Shown here piece by piece: positions 11,601-21,839 of a DNA stretch of 64,000 bases (position 1 is the first letter of the stretch; each line of letters begins with the position of its first letter). Under the pieces are notes generated by a model. The model did not search any database and was not told the origin of the DNA. It saw nothing but the letters and a program-made list of their open reading frames with translations. The stretch comes from Meconema thalassinum (Eukaryota > Arthropoda > Insecta > Orthoptera > Tettigoniidae). The DNA is taken from assembly GCA_946902985.2 (NCBI GenBank), contig OX336390.1:529994861-530058860 (forward strand). The letters are read 5' to 3'. The translations under genes were made by a program, and so were the position numbers.

Positions 11601-12821
11601 TCTTTCATGCCTATGCAGGAGAGTATGATGCTTTGCTTTACAGTGAAAACATAACCGTTCAGAACGACAATTGCTTATCATATGTGTCGCTGATAGGCAA
11701 TTAAAGCAGTGCTTGTGGGTGGTAATTAATTTGCGTCTTTCATCCACAGATAAAGATTTGAATTGAGCGCATTGGTACAAGTTATGTGGTTGTTGACACA
11801 AAACACAAGCTTGTGCTTGATTGGAAGACCGAATATTGGTAGAAAAGACATGTGACCTTAGTACTCTCTGAGTGGGGCTGATGTCCTTACTATTAGAGGG
11901 AGGTTTGAAGGTAGCGCTACTCTTTTGACTGGCTACAGCAGAGAGAATTTGGCATTTCGCCTTTAAGAATTTAATAATAGCTTCATAGGTACACAATGAA
12001 TGTTGCGACAGAGCTGCTTCCCAATCTTTTAAAGTTTTAGTGTCTAATTTAACAGAAATAAGATGAATCAAAAATAGATCCCAATGGTCAACTGGTTGGT
12101 CCAAATTTGCAAGCGCACGAATATGAAGTTCCGCAGCATCGATCAGATTACGAAGCGAGGCAAGATTATCAGCTTGAACAATAGGTAAATTGAATAAACC
12201 CTGTATGTGACGTTGAGTTTTTAAACGAGTGTTCCCAAACCGATCTCTGAGAAGTGCCAAAGCTACTTCATAATTTTCATTTGTCAACGTAAGCTCTTGG
12301 ATGAGTTTAAGTGCGTTGCCTTGCAAGGACAAACGCAAATAATGAAACTTCTGTATTGAAGGAAGAGAATCGTTTTCGTGAATCAATGAATTGAATAATT
12401 CAAAAAATGGTTCCCATGTAGCTTCATCTCCGGTAAATGTAGGTAATTCTATTTTCGGTAATATAACACGGGAAGGAAAAGAAGAAGATTCTGAAGGAAT
12501 TTTCTCCTGCTTTTCCTGCAATGTTAAACTTCTTAAAAGCTGCTTCGCGTCTGCGAACCCCTTATAATATAGATTTTCAACCTCACAACGGTCACTTTGC
12601 TGATCGGGATCCTTGGTCTCAATATTACTTTGGATCTCATCATATTTTTCAAAGGCCTGTTCATAACCTTTCAGTCTTTGAGAAATTATGTCACTATTAC
12701 GTTCTTTTTCCGGGAGCTCATCTAGAAAAGTGCGAAAACGCGTTAACTTGCCTTTGACAGAAGCTCTGGCATTAATGAGTTTCTCGTCAATCGGCATTAT
12801 GAAAGTTTGTTGTGTACTCAC
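8670..12821 (-). CDS. BEL/Pao gag-pol polyprotein, integrase core deleted
   Basis: 1383 residues. The gag part (about 1-300) is DUF1759-like. Zinc knuckles follow near residues 335-410 (CVLCQQPHNLYQC, CFNCLSATHMISNC, CFHCKAKHH). The aspartic protease site is LLDNAATNNFIS, where DSG is more usual. Reverse transcriptase spans about 715-900 with the catalytic YVDD at residues 877-880. RNase H starts near 1050 (FADSS, D1055). The integrase zinc-binding segment HYQNLHAGT then ends at a stop. It resembles a functional polyprotein up to that point. It copies element RNA into DNA in cytoplasmic particles, but this copy would need integrase from another element. Confidence 0.92.
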   Translation of the reverse strand: MSTQQTFIMPIDEKLINARASVKGKLTRFRTFLDELPEKERNSDIISQRLKGYEQAFEKYDEIQSNIETKDPDQQSDRCEVENLYYKGFADAKQLLRSLTLQEKQEKIPSESSSFPSRVILPKIELPTFTGDEATWEPFFELFNSLIHENDSLPSIQKFHYLRLSLQGNALKLIQELTLTNENYEVALALLRDRFGNTRLKTQRHIQGLFNLPIVQADNLASLRNLIDAAELHIRALANLDQPVDHWDLFLIHLISVKLDTKTLKDWEAALSQHSLCTYEAIIKFLKAKCQILSAVASQKSSATFKPPSNSKDISPTQRVLRSHVFSTNIRSSNQAQACVLCQQPHNLYQCAQFKSLSVDERRKLITTHKHCFNCLSATHMISNCRSERLCFHCKAKHHTLLHRHERSRSSATNSSSAKSHSETLPNNAQSFTQSSVSFSKTQVLLSTVQILVKNVHGKWVSVRGLLDNAATNNFISESLVRKLGLQICPTSIEVTGINGSKSQSLSYAKVDVKDSNNLGIHLNLDFLIINSIGNDTPITSFQVQGWNIPHHLQLADPNFNRASSVEILLSASIFWQCLHPEKVKVARDVFFRRTDFGWIATGQIYRNPVQQKSHCYFVGADLNQELIKFWDIEDIQVTSPHSLNNEICETHYVETTVRTTEGRFVVTLPRIFNPPVITESHSRALKALFAIENRFKKDALLKTQYTSFMEEYESANHMEVVAKSEEISNPPKEIVYLNHHPVWKNSSTREQIRVVFNGSSPDANGVSLNDTLHSGPAIQTDLTSVLLNFRLFPIAVLADIKQMYRQILVNSEQRDLQRILWRDDNAKPIKIFRLRTVTYGLKPSAFLAIRSLHMLAEQDGHLFHPLASEVLKTAFYVDDFLYSFPSISDALLVCEDLNSLLSGGGFTLHKWNSNSTEFLSNFSQVTPVDKCVALPTEESAIKTLGVFWSPSSDTFCYQVHLSEFHPQTKRQLLSEIAKVFDPLQYIAPVVITAKIFLQKLWLLKIGWDEEVPSPLLDEWLKYRKSLLDLSQISIPRTLISDLSCQYFDLHVFADSSEKAYGCCAYLVGRSSNTLPGFSNLICAKSKVAPLKSISLPRLELCSAVMAVELASKLKISLNLKFSTTWFWSDSSIVLAWLSKPSSHWTTFVANRVSKIQELSHFDQWNHVPGKENPADIISRGCLPKKLISLKLYWNGPAWLSQDFSCWPRSSNPLAEDVPDARIVTASLFLTSIATSLFQRYSSFNKLIRVVAYLFRWKFLVLDQPVKPQPFLTKMELEFATRRILFLMQQEVFFLEYQTLLSKKALPKSSRLLPLTPFLDQDGLIRVGGRLEYSSYSDEKKHPIILPSRHPITTLIVKKFHYQNLHAGTRTLLCLIREKYWLT

Positions 12822-13092
12822 GACTATACTGTGAGCTGGTACACCTTGCTTCGGAAGAAGTTGACAGTCTGCCAGAAAAGAGAGTGCGGCTTCCCCTGCG
12901 GTGAAATACGGGCCTGCTGTTTGTCTCCCTTCTCAGTGCCAACCATATACACTCGAGCTGAAACTTTCGAAGTAGATTAGAAAACACAATTTTTAAAATA
13001 TTAACACACTCAATGTTCAGTATGGCATTTAAATTTTGAATTAGTTCCAACATTAAGAAATTTGAAGATTTGGTTAAACAGAATGTTTACAA

Positions 13093-13116
13093 GCATCCCG
13101 GTTATAGGCACCAAAA
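13093..13116 (-). promoter_or_regulatory. Likely BEL primer binding site
   Basis: Immediately inside the 5' LTR (minus strand) is TTTTGGTGCCTATAACCGGG. Its complement ends ...GGCACCA like a tRNA 3' end. The primer tRNA is not identified. Confidence 0.6.
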
Positions 13117-14286
13117 TGGTTATGTGGAGAACAGCCCAGATTCATCAACATAAACGGGAGGACAGCATCAGGCTTAAGGCCTGGACAAAATAACTTCCTT
13201 GAGAGAAGATTAGACTGAAAGGATTGGGCTAAGGAAATGCGGCCTGGTTCTTTCAATACTAGACTGAACATTGAGAGTAAATACAATACTTTTATTTTTA
13301 GGGTGAAACTTGCAAACACATTAATAAAGCCTTAATTAAAAAATTAGTTATGCTGGCCCGCCTGGGGCAGTTTCAAATGTTCATTAATTTTAATTAGGTT
13401 GGCCCAGCCATGGGCTATTACTCAAAAGTTCATTCTGCTTGATGCACACACAAATTTAATATTCTTGCACTTGCTAGCAAACACTTAAAACGAAGATGAT
13501 TAAGATAATAATAAAAAAGGCACAAACTTATCTTTAGTGGCGATGACTAGAAGCATGCTGACGGAGACTGCCGTGGCCAACACTAGATTTTTTGGTAGTA
13601 GAATTTGAAATGTCCAGCATCAGGAAAATAACTTCGCCAGGGCGACCAGCGCTGTACATTGGCTAACATCGTTAGGTTTTGATGCTATTTCTTGAATGCC
13701 AAATAACATGGCATTTAGAACTGCGATTTGATGCAGCTTCTTGCGGTTTGGAGTAAAAACGTAGAATGCACTTTCTCAGTGCTGAAGCTCTCTGCTGTTG
13801 CGTTTCCTGGTAGTTTCACTCATAAATGCAGATTAGGCCTGAAGTTTAGAAGGCCCCGGAGAAGGGCGGAAGGCACGAATGCCTCTCGCTAGTTGAAGAA
13901 GACCGTAGAAGGTTTGAAGAAGGAATGCTGATGGAGAGCAAAACGCCGCCACTTAAATAATAACATCATGGAAACGTCTGGAAGCCAAGCTGGCGGGCGA
14001 TGATTGGCCAGGGCAAGCTGTGACGTCAGTCATACAGGAAGGCAGCAAGCAAGTCGACACCCTTTTCAGTATGCGATCGTAAGCTGGAGGCGCATGACCT
14101 ATTAACACGCTGAGGTAAGAGTCTTAGATATATATAGAGAGAGAGAGATTAAACACTAGTAATAAACATTATAATGTTAACAGAAATGAATAAGTACATA
14201 TGTTTTCGTTCGGTGGTCTCAAAAGCATTTAACTGACAAATGCGGCACAAAAGAAAAACGCACTATAAACATCACGAAAGTGATCA
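13117..14286 (-). repeat. BEL 5' LTR (1170 bp)
   Basis: Mate of 7203-8378. The junction GATCA followed by TCCTGTGAACATG restores the control-region repeat exactly. Confidence 0.93.
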
Positions 14287-15079
14287 TCCTGTGAACATGA
14301 TTCACTTTATAAAATTTCTTAAAAGTGTAGGTACTAAAAATAAACTTATAATTAAAAAAAAGTATTAATAGGATGAATAATATTATAAAAAAGTTATTTT
14401 TTGCCACCCCATCTTCCGGGACGTGGAGGTAATTTCAAGGGGGGTTGAAATTATTTTTCTATTTCAAAAAAGGGTCTTCTCCTGTGAACATGATTCATTT
14501 TATAAAATTTCTTAAAAGTGTAGGTACTAAAAATAAACTTATAATTAATTTCTTTTGATTATCATATTGTATAAAAAGGGAAATATTTTTATAAAAAAAG
14601 TGTTAAAATTTAAAGTAATTTGATTAGATTTATGCACACTTCTTTAGTAAAGATTGATTAAAATTAATGTAAAAATTTATTTTGTAAAATGAAATGATAA
14701 GTTCTGGTCTTTTAATTAATTTTGTGATTAATTTAGTGGAAAGAATTAACTAAATTTATAAGGTAATTTTAAAAGAGTTTTTATCCTGTCACAATTGATC
14801 AGTTTAAATTTATATAGATGTAATTTTATGTTAATATATTTCTGTGAGATTAAGGGGCTATAAGAGGAAAAGATCAGAAACACACTATTATGTTAATTAG
14901 AATTTTTATACAATGGGTCAAAAAACAGCTTAGATTAAAAAAAACACGTGGCAGTAACAGAAAAACTGATAAATGGACCCTCCAAGTTCAATCTGTTATA
15001 TATATATATATACGTATATATAGTAAATGTAATATCTTATAGAGAAGTTTATTAATCAATAAGAACTTATAGATATGCA

Positions 15080-15131
15080 GATCCTTTCGACCTATTAAAG
15101 ACCTATAGGATAGAGGCCTAAAGAAAGGATC
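15080..15131. repeat. Inverted repeat in the control region
   Basis: GATCCTTTC at 15080 pairs with GAAAGGATC at 15123, with further partial pairing inside. A stem-loop of the kind often seen in control regions; function unknown. Confidence 0.6.
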
Positions 15132-15712
15132 TTAAAAATATTTATGACATTGTAGAGGATCGCAATCTTTATTCATATTATATATTTATTTATATATATA
15201 TAAATGCATATTGTAATATAATTAAATATACTATATATATATAACAACCTATATAGTTTATTTATTTATTTTTATTAATAGATTAAAGTATTTTATTAAA
15301 ATACGCATTTATTATAAATTGACCAAAAATATGAAGTATATAGGATAAAATACAATAATGAAAAAAAATATATATATATATATTTACCCATTAATTAAAT
15401 ATTTGTTACGGTTCTTATATTATATAATTGGATAAATATATGGTACCTTATTGATTAACCGCGGGCGCGAGCTTTTATTGTATTTTATCTTTTTAATCTA
15501 TTTTTGTACCGTGACTTTATGTGTTTCTATAAAAGTTTAGAAAACCTTTTATAGGGAAAAGATACAATAATATTTGAGTTTTAGATTTAAAAAATATGAA
15601 TTTGGGGGGGAATTTATATATTTTTTTAAAATTATTTGATTATTATTATCATTTATGAATTGTTTTCTGGGTTTCTAGGCAATTTATATGAATTTGAGAA
15701 AATATCTGATTA

Positions 15713-17015
15713 TGAGAAACGAGTTGTAACAAAAATTGTAAAATGCTTGTTGATTGAGTTGTGACAGGGTTGTTGATTGGGATTTTGAAGGCTGGATGAG
15801 AAAACGAATTTTATTGGATGTCAAATCTTGATTTGGGTTTTGAGAAGTGAAATGAAAAATCGATCAAAATATTTGGTTGGTGAGAAACGAGTTGTAACAA
15901 AAATTGTAAAATGCTTGTTGATTGAGTTGTGACAGGGTTGTTGATTGGGATTTTAGAAAACGAATTTTATTGGATGCCAAATCTTGATTTGGGTTTTGAG
16001 AAGTGAAATGAAAAATCGATCAAAATATTTGGTTGGTGAGAAACAAGTTGTAACGAAAATTGTAAAATGCTTGTTGATTGAGTTGTGACAGGGTTGTTGA
16101 TTGGGATTTTGAAGGCTGGTGAGAAACGAGTTGTAATGAAAATTGTAAAATGCTTGTTGATTGAGTTGTGACACGGTTGTTGATTGGGATTTTGAAGGCT
16201 GGTGAGAAAACGAATTTTATTGGATGTCAAATCTCGATTTGGGTTTTGAGAAGTGAAATGAAAAATCGATCAAAATATTTGGTTGGTGAGAAACGAGTTG
16301 TAACGAAAATTGTAAAATGCTTGTTGATTGAGTTGTGACAGGGTTGTTGATTGGGATTTTGAAGGCTGGTGAGAAACGAGTTGTAATGAAAATTGTAAAA
16401 TGCTTGTTGATTGAGTTGTGACACGGTTGTTGATTGGGATTTTGAAGGCTGGTGAGAAAACGAATTTTATTGGATGCCAAATCTTGATTCGGGTTTTGAG
16501 AAGTGAAATGAAAAATCGATCAAAATATTTGGTTGGTGAGAAACGAGTTGTAATGAAAATTGTAAAATGCTTGTTGATTGAGTTGTGACACGGTTGTTGA
16601 TTGGGATTTTGAAGGCTGGTGAGAAAACAAATTTTATTGGATGCCAAATCTTGATTTGGGTTTTGAGAAGTGAAATGAAAAATCGATCAAAATATTTGGT
16701 TGGTGAGAAACGAGTTGTAACGAAAATTGTAAAATGCTTGTTGATTGAGTTGTGACAGGGTTGTTGATTGGGATTTTGAAGGCTGGTGAGAAACGAGTTG
16801 TAATGAAAATTGTAAAATGCTTGTTGATTGAGTTGTGACACGGTTGTTGATTGGGATTTTGAAGGCTGGTGAGAAAACGAATTTTATTGGATGTCAAATC
16901 TTGATTTGGGTTTTGAGAAGTGAAATGAAAAATCGATCAAAATATTTGGTTGGTGAGAAACGAGTTGTAACAAAAATTGTAAAATGCTTGTTGATTGAGT
17001 TGTGACACGGTTGTT
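15713..17015 (+). repeat. Composite A/B tandem array in the control region
   Basis: Two unit types of about 83-85 bp share the start GGTGAGAAA. A contains ACGAGTTGTAA then TGCTTGTTGATTGAGTTGTG; B contains AACGAATTTTATTGGATG then GAAATGAAAAATCGATCAAA. From approximate starts at 15713, 15796, 15882, 15955, 16036, 16120, 16202, 16287, 16370, 16453, 16538, 16620, 16705, 16787, 16870 and 16955 the order is A B A B A A B A A B A B A A B A. The second A is shortened at its B junction (near 15953). Confidence 0.9.
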
Positions 17016-17202
17016 GGTGTTTGTGTAATAGAAATGATATAATGAGTATAAATATAGTTATAGTAGTTGACTTTTATAAAATAATTTTGTGTATAAATTT
17101 ATATATATATATATATCTTTTTCTCTTTCTTTTAGTAACTAAAGTATTATATAAATTGTTATAAATTATTATAGTTGAACCAATATTTTATATGTATTTG
17201 TA

Positions 17203-17990
17203 AAAGTTTTATTCTTACTTAATAATTTATTGTTTGAATATTTTACATGTAAATTTTTGTGGGTTATAATAAGGTCTAAATGATTATATATTATTCGCAG
17301 TATTTAATATTAGTAATTAAGGCAATTTAGAATTAGTAATTTGATTTATGGTCGACAAAAGTCGTGCCAGCAGTCGCGGTTATACGTAGGACTTGATTGA
17401 ATATTATCAGTGTTAAAGTTATTTTATTAAAGAAAAAGATTTTAATTAATTTTAGAAGGTAGAATTTGAAAATTAAATAGATTTTTATAAGATAATGAAG
17501 CTTTGAAATTTAAAACTTAAACTAGGATTAGATACCCTATTATTTTTAAATATAAAATATAATACTTGAGTAGTAATAGTTAAGTTCTTGAAACTTAAAG
17601 AATTTGGCGGTGTTTTAGTCTTTTCAGAGGAATCTGTCCTGTAATTGATAATACACACTATAATAAATTTAATTTTGTAATGTCAGCTTGTATACCGCCG
17701 TCGTAAGATTATCTTTTAAGAGAAAGAATTTTCTAGATGTTGTAATAAAATTTATGTCAGGTCAAGGTGCAGCTTATGATTGAATAGGAGATGGATTACA
17801 ATAAAATTGAATATTTAAACGGATATTATCTTGAAATAGATAAGTTGAAGGTGGATTTGAAAGTAATGTTGTTATATTATGATATTGTGATTGTAGCTCT
17901 AAAACATGTACACATCGCCAGTCGCTCTCATTATTTAAGGTGAGATAAGTCGTAACATAGTAGATGTACTGGAAAGTGTATCTAGAATGT
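17203..17990 (+). rRNA. rrnS: numt rrnS (12S rRNA)
   Basis: Carries the conserved small-subunit core GTGCCAGCAGTCGCGGTTAT at about 17366, ACTAGGATTAGATACCCT at 17521, and the 3' end near GTACTGGAAAGTGTA. The 5' end is approximate. The gene sits between the control region and trnV. Confidence 0.88.
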
Positions 17991-18061
17991 CAAAGTGAAG
18001 CTTTAAAGTAAAGCATTTCATTTACATTGAAGAGAATTTCGTGCAATTCGAATTACTTTGA
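17991..18061 (+). tRNA. trnV: numt trnV (UAC)
   Basis: Acceptor CAAAGTG/TACTTTG and anticodon TAC, between the two rRNAs. Confidence 0.85.
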
Positions 18062-19366
18062 AAGATGAATATTAATTATAAGTATGTATAAATTTATTTT
18101 AATTAAAGTAATTTTAAGAAGAGATTTTTTTAGTATAGTTTATAGAAAAAATATGAAAATTTATAGTGTAGTAGTATTGTGAAAGAATTATGAAATATTT
18201 GAAAAATTATTTTTTAGGAAGTAAATTTATATTGTACCTTGTGTATCAGGGTTTATTAAAAATTTTGTAAGGAATTTATATTTCTCGAGTTAAAAAGAGC
18301 TAATATAATATGTTATTTAATGTAATATATTTATTAAAAATATTATATTAGTAATGAAATGTTAATCGTTTTTTAAGATATCTAGTTTCCTAAGAAATGA
18401 ATTTAATTCAGTTTAGTTTAAGTAATTATTTAAATTGATAAGTGATTATGTAGATTAGAAAATAGTTTGAGGGATAAGCTTTAAATTGTAAATTATAATT
18501 TTAAAAATGTGATTAAAATTGTAGACTTTAAATTAGTCATCGAGTTAATAATGTTATAAATTATTTTGATTGTTTATGATTTTATAAAAAGTTTAATTAG
18601 TGAATTAGGATAATTTAATAATTAACATGTTATTTGAAATAATGATAAAATTAGTATAATTGAATGTATTAATAAAAATTTATTATTAGAATTTATATTA
18701 AGGAATTAGGCAAAATTAATATTCGCCTGTTTAACAAAAACATGTCTTTTAGTGTATAATTTAAAGTCGGGCCTGCCCACTGATTATTTAAAGGGCCGCA
18801 GTATTTTGACTGTGCAAAGGTAGCATAATCATTAGTTTTTTAATTGAGGGCTAGAATGAATGGTTTGACGAAATATTAACTGTCTCAATGTAAAATATAG
18901 AATTTAACTTTTGAGTCAAAAGGCTTAAATAGAAATGGAGGACGAGAAGACCCTATAGAGCTTTATATATTATAAGAATATTTAATTTAGAATTGTTGAA
19001 GTATTTTTAAAAATATATTGTGTTGGGGTGACATAGAGATTTAAATAACTCTTTATTAAAAGTACATTGATTTATGAATATTTGATCCATTATTATTGAT
19101 TGTAAGATAAAGTTACCTTAGGGATAACAGCGTAATTTTTTTTAAGAGTTCATATCAACAAGAAAGATTGCGACCTCGATATTGGATTAAGGAATATAAT
19201 TAGGTGTAGAAGTTTAATTTATAGGTCTGTTCGACCTTTAAATCCTTACATGATCTGAGTTCAAACAGGTGTAATCCAGGTTGGTTTCTATCCTCATTAG
19301 GTGAAAGTATTTTAGTACGAAAGGACCAAATACTTAAAATAATTTTGTAGAGAATGATTATTATTA
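18062..19366 (+). rRNA. rrnL: numt rrnL (16S rRNA)
   Basis: Contains conserved large-subunit segments: GACTGTGCAAAGGTAGCATA near 18809, GACGAGAAGACCCTATAGAG near 18941, TTACCTTAGGGATAACAGCG near 19114, and the 3' motif TTAGTACGAAAGGACC near 19312. About 1.3 kb, normal for an insect. Ends at trnL1. Confidence 0.9.
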
Positions 19367-19430
19367 ACTATTTTGGCAGAAAGAGTGCCTTGAATTTAGA
19401 ATTCAAATATGTAAATAATTACAAATAGTA
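19367..19430 (+). tRNA. trnL1: numt trnL1 (UAG)
   Basis: Acceptor ACTATTT/AAATAGT, anticodon TAG, between rrnL and nad1. Confidence 0.86.
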
Positions 19431-20379
19431 TTGATAAAGGAAGTTATAACTGGGTTAGTAAGTGCATTGATTTTAATTGTAGGAGTTTTGCTTGGAGTGG
19501 CATTTTTAACTTTATTGGAGCGTAAGGTATTAGGATATATTCAAATTCGAAAAGGGCCTAATAAAGTTGGGTTTGTTGGGTTACCACAACCGTTTGCTGA
19601 TGTAATTAAACTTTTAACTAAGGAATCAACTTATTCTTTGTTATCGAATTACTTTTTGTATTATTTTTCCCCTATTTTTTAGATTATTCTTAGTTTTATT
19701 AGTTTGAATAGTTTATCCTTTTTTGTCAGTGATGTTTTCATTTAATTTAGGGTTATTATTTTTTTTGTGTTGTACAAGTATAGGAGTTTATACAGTTATA
19801 ATTGCTGGGTGATCTTCTAATTCTAATTATGCCTTATTGGGAGGTCTTCGGGCTGTGGCTCAGACAATTTCTTATGAGGTAAGTTTAGCTTTAATTTTGC
19901 TATCATTTGTATTTCTTATTGATGGATATTGTTTATTGAATTTTATAACATATCAAAATTATACTTGGTTTATGTTTTTATCCTTTCCTTTAATGTTAGC
20001 CTGATTTGCCTCTTGTTTAGCTGAAACTAATCGAACTCCTTTTGATTTTGCTGAAGGAGAATCTGAACTAGTATCAGGATTTAACGTAGAATATAGAAGT
20101 GGAGGTTTTGCATTAATTTTTATAGCAGAATATGCAAGAATTTTATTTATGAGAATGTTATTTTGTGTAATATTTATAGGAAGAGATACTTTTTCTTTCT
20201 TATTTTTTTTTAAGTTAACATTTTTGTCCTTTGTTTTTATTTGAGTTCGAGGAACTCTCCCGCGGTTTCGTTATGATAAATTAATATATCTAGCTTGGAA
20301 AAGATTTTTACCTTTATCCTTAATTTTTTTATTTTTTTATTTGGGGTTAAAAATTATTATATTTTCTATTCTAATTTAG
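19431..20379 (+). pseudogene. nad1: numt nad1 (NADH dehydrogenase subunit 1) with frameshift
   Basis: TTG start directly after trnL1. The first 83 codons match nad1 ([20 protein letters not shown], then PFADVIKL). A run of six T at 19675-19680 holds one extra T after YYFSPIF and creates a TAG. The next frame then continues as nad1 ([15 protein letters not shown], then [20 protein letters not shown]) to TAG. The length of 949 is 316 codons plus one base, so there is one net insertion. Confidence 0.92.
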
Positions 20380-20395
20380 TGTATTTATTTTAGTA

Positions 20396-20464
20396 AAGTT
20401 AATAGAAGAATTTAACTTCTGTCTTATGTTTTCAAAACATATGCTTTCATAAAGCTTTATAACT
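20396..20464 (-). tRNA. trnS2: numt trnS2 (UGA)
   Basis: Anticodon TGA in GTTTTGAAAAC, between nad1 and cob. The inner two acceptor pairs look weak (AGTTATA against ATTAACT), possibly decay. Confidence 0.8.
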
Positions 20465-21599
20465 AATTTACTAATTTATCTCAAGTTATGAGAACAAGAG
20501 GATTAATTAAGTAGTAAGCGAAATAAAGAACAGTCAAGATTTGTCCAGTTAAGATATAAGGGTCTTCAACAGGACGTGCACCAATTCACGTTAATAAAAT
20601 AACAATTGTTGTTATAGATCAGAATAGGATTTGATTAATTGGATAAAATTGGGTACCTCGGAATCTATTACTGTTGTAAAATGGTAAAATTAATAGAATA
20701 GCAATGGATATTACTAGAGCAATTACACCCCCTAATTTATTAGGGATAGATCGGAGAATTGCATAAGCAAATAAGAAGTATCATTCAGGTTGAATATGGA
20801 CAGGGGTAACAAGAGGATTGGCCGGAATAAAATTATCTGGATCTCCTAGTATATAAGGTTCAAGGAGGCTTAAGAAAATAAGAGTTGCTACTATAATAAT
20901 AAATCCAAAGAGATCCTTAAAAGAAAAATAGGGATGAAAGGGGATTTTGTCGACATCTCTATCTAGTCCTAAAGGATTATTAGAACCTGTCTGGTGAAGA
21001 AATAATAAATGAATTATAACAGCAGCTGAGACAATAAAGGGAAGAACAAAATGGAAGGTGAAAAATCGTGTTAAGGTTGCGTTGTCTACACTAAAGCCCC
21101 CTCAAACTCATTGGACAAGTTCTGTCCCTAAATATGGAATAGCTGACAGAAGGTTGGTAATTACAGTAGCACCTCAAAAAGATATTTGCCCTCAAGGGAG
21201 GACATAACCTATAAAGGCTGTTCCTATAACAAGAAATAGAATGATGACTCCTGTTATTCATGTGTGTATATAATTATAAGAGCCATAGTACATCCCTCGT
21301 CCTACATGTAAGTAGAGACAAATGAAAAAGAATGAGGCACCATTGGCATGAAGGGTACGTAGGAATCAACCATAATTTACATCACGACAAATATGAGCTA
21401 CACTATTAAAGGCTAAATCAATATTTGCGGTGTAATGTATTGCTAAAAATAGTCCTGTTGCAATTTGAATTATTAAACAAAGTCCTAAAAGTGAACCGAA
21501 ATTTCATCAGGCAGAGATATTGGAAGGTGCTGGGAGATCCACTAATGCTCTATTGGCAATTTTAAATAAAGGGTGGGAGGTGCGGATTGGTTTATTCAT
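20463..21599 (-). pseudogene. cob: numt cob (cytochrome b), frame fully open
   Basis: ATG ([16 protein letters not shown]) to TAG; 378 codons, all read in the mitochondrial code with no stop. The quinone-site motif [14 protein letters not shown] and haem-binding region are present. Normal insect length. Non-functional by location in nuclear DNA. Confidence 0.92.
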
Positions 21600-21839
21600 T
21601 TGTTTTTAGGGCGAAGAGGACCTTGGAAAATGTTAGTAATTTTTACAATAGCAATAAGAGTTAAAAATAAATAATTTACTAATATAAGTGTAATTAAATC
21701 TGTTGGTTTATTATATAATTTAGTAAGGAGATAATTGGATTCATCGTGCAAGGTAATTAAATCATTATTAATATTATTCATTTCTTCATTAAAGTTTAAT
21801 AGATTCCATCTTATTGTAAAATGATTTGATAGATTTTGC
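21600..21839 (-). pseudogene. nad6: numt nad6, C-terminal part only
   Basis: Encodes the end of NADH dehydrogenase subunit 6 (YNKPTDLI, then NYLFLTLIAIVKITN, then QGPLRPKN). The usual TAA before the cob ATG reads AAA, so the normal stop appears lost. Homology to nad6 stops near 21839, where the sequence becomes a hAT transposase. This is the right-hand end of the numt; the upstream half of nad6 is absent. Confidence 0.85.

Larger units (their letters stand above)
7203..14286 (-). mobile_element. BEL/Pao LTR retrotransposon in the numt control region
   Basis: 7084 bp element flanked by a 5 bp duplication TCCTG (7198-7202 and 14287-14291), the size expected for BEL/Pao. LTRs are at 7203-8378 and 13117-14286. 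It runs on the minus strand, so the 13117-14286 copy is the 5' LTR. One gag-pol ORF is present but the integrase core is missing, so it cannot insert by itself. The two LTRs differ, as far as I can see, mainly in a TA/GA microsatellite length, so it inserted recently and probably already in this deleted form. Confidence 0.93.
6447..14546 (+). repeat. Control-region tandem array, 192-193 bp unit, split by BEL
   Basis: Units start with TTTATAAAATTTC at 6447, 6640, 6833 and 7025, and after the BEL insertion at 14306 and 14498 (partial, homology ends near 14546). Spacing is 193, 193 and 192, then 192. Each unit carries a GC-rich stretch (CACCCCATCTTCCGGGACGT) in AT-rich DNA. Copies differ by a few bases and by homopolymer length. 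The fourth unit is cut at 7202 and resumes at 14292 beyond the target duplication. Confidence 0.92.
6371..17202. other. numt copy of the mitochondrial control region, with a BEL insertion
   Basis: Non-coding A+T-rich region between trnI and rrnS. After subtracting the BEL element (7203-14286 plus one 5 bp duplication) it is about 3.7 kb. In order it holds a 192-193 bp tandem array, a unique AT-rich section with long TA runs (14998-15020, 15367-15382) and a G7 run near 15604, a composite A/B tandem array, and about 190 bp of AT-rich sequence before rrnS. In living mitochondria this region carries replication and transcription start sites. Confidence 0.85.

Noticed and set aside
15953..16897. 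Overlapping minus-strand ORFs of 65-125 codons with repeated NPNQQPCHNSINKHF text
   Set aside because: They arise from translating the A/B tandem array of the mitochondrial control region; no start context, no family, and the same text appears in shifted frames.
15713..17015. CRISPR-like array
   Set aside because: Units are contiguous and homologous throughout, with no unique spacers, in mitochondrial sequence of an animal.
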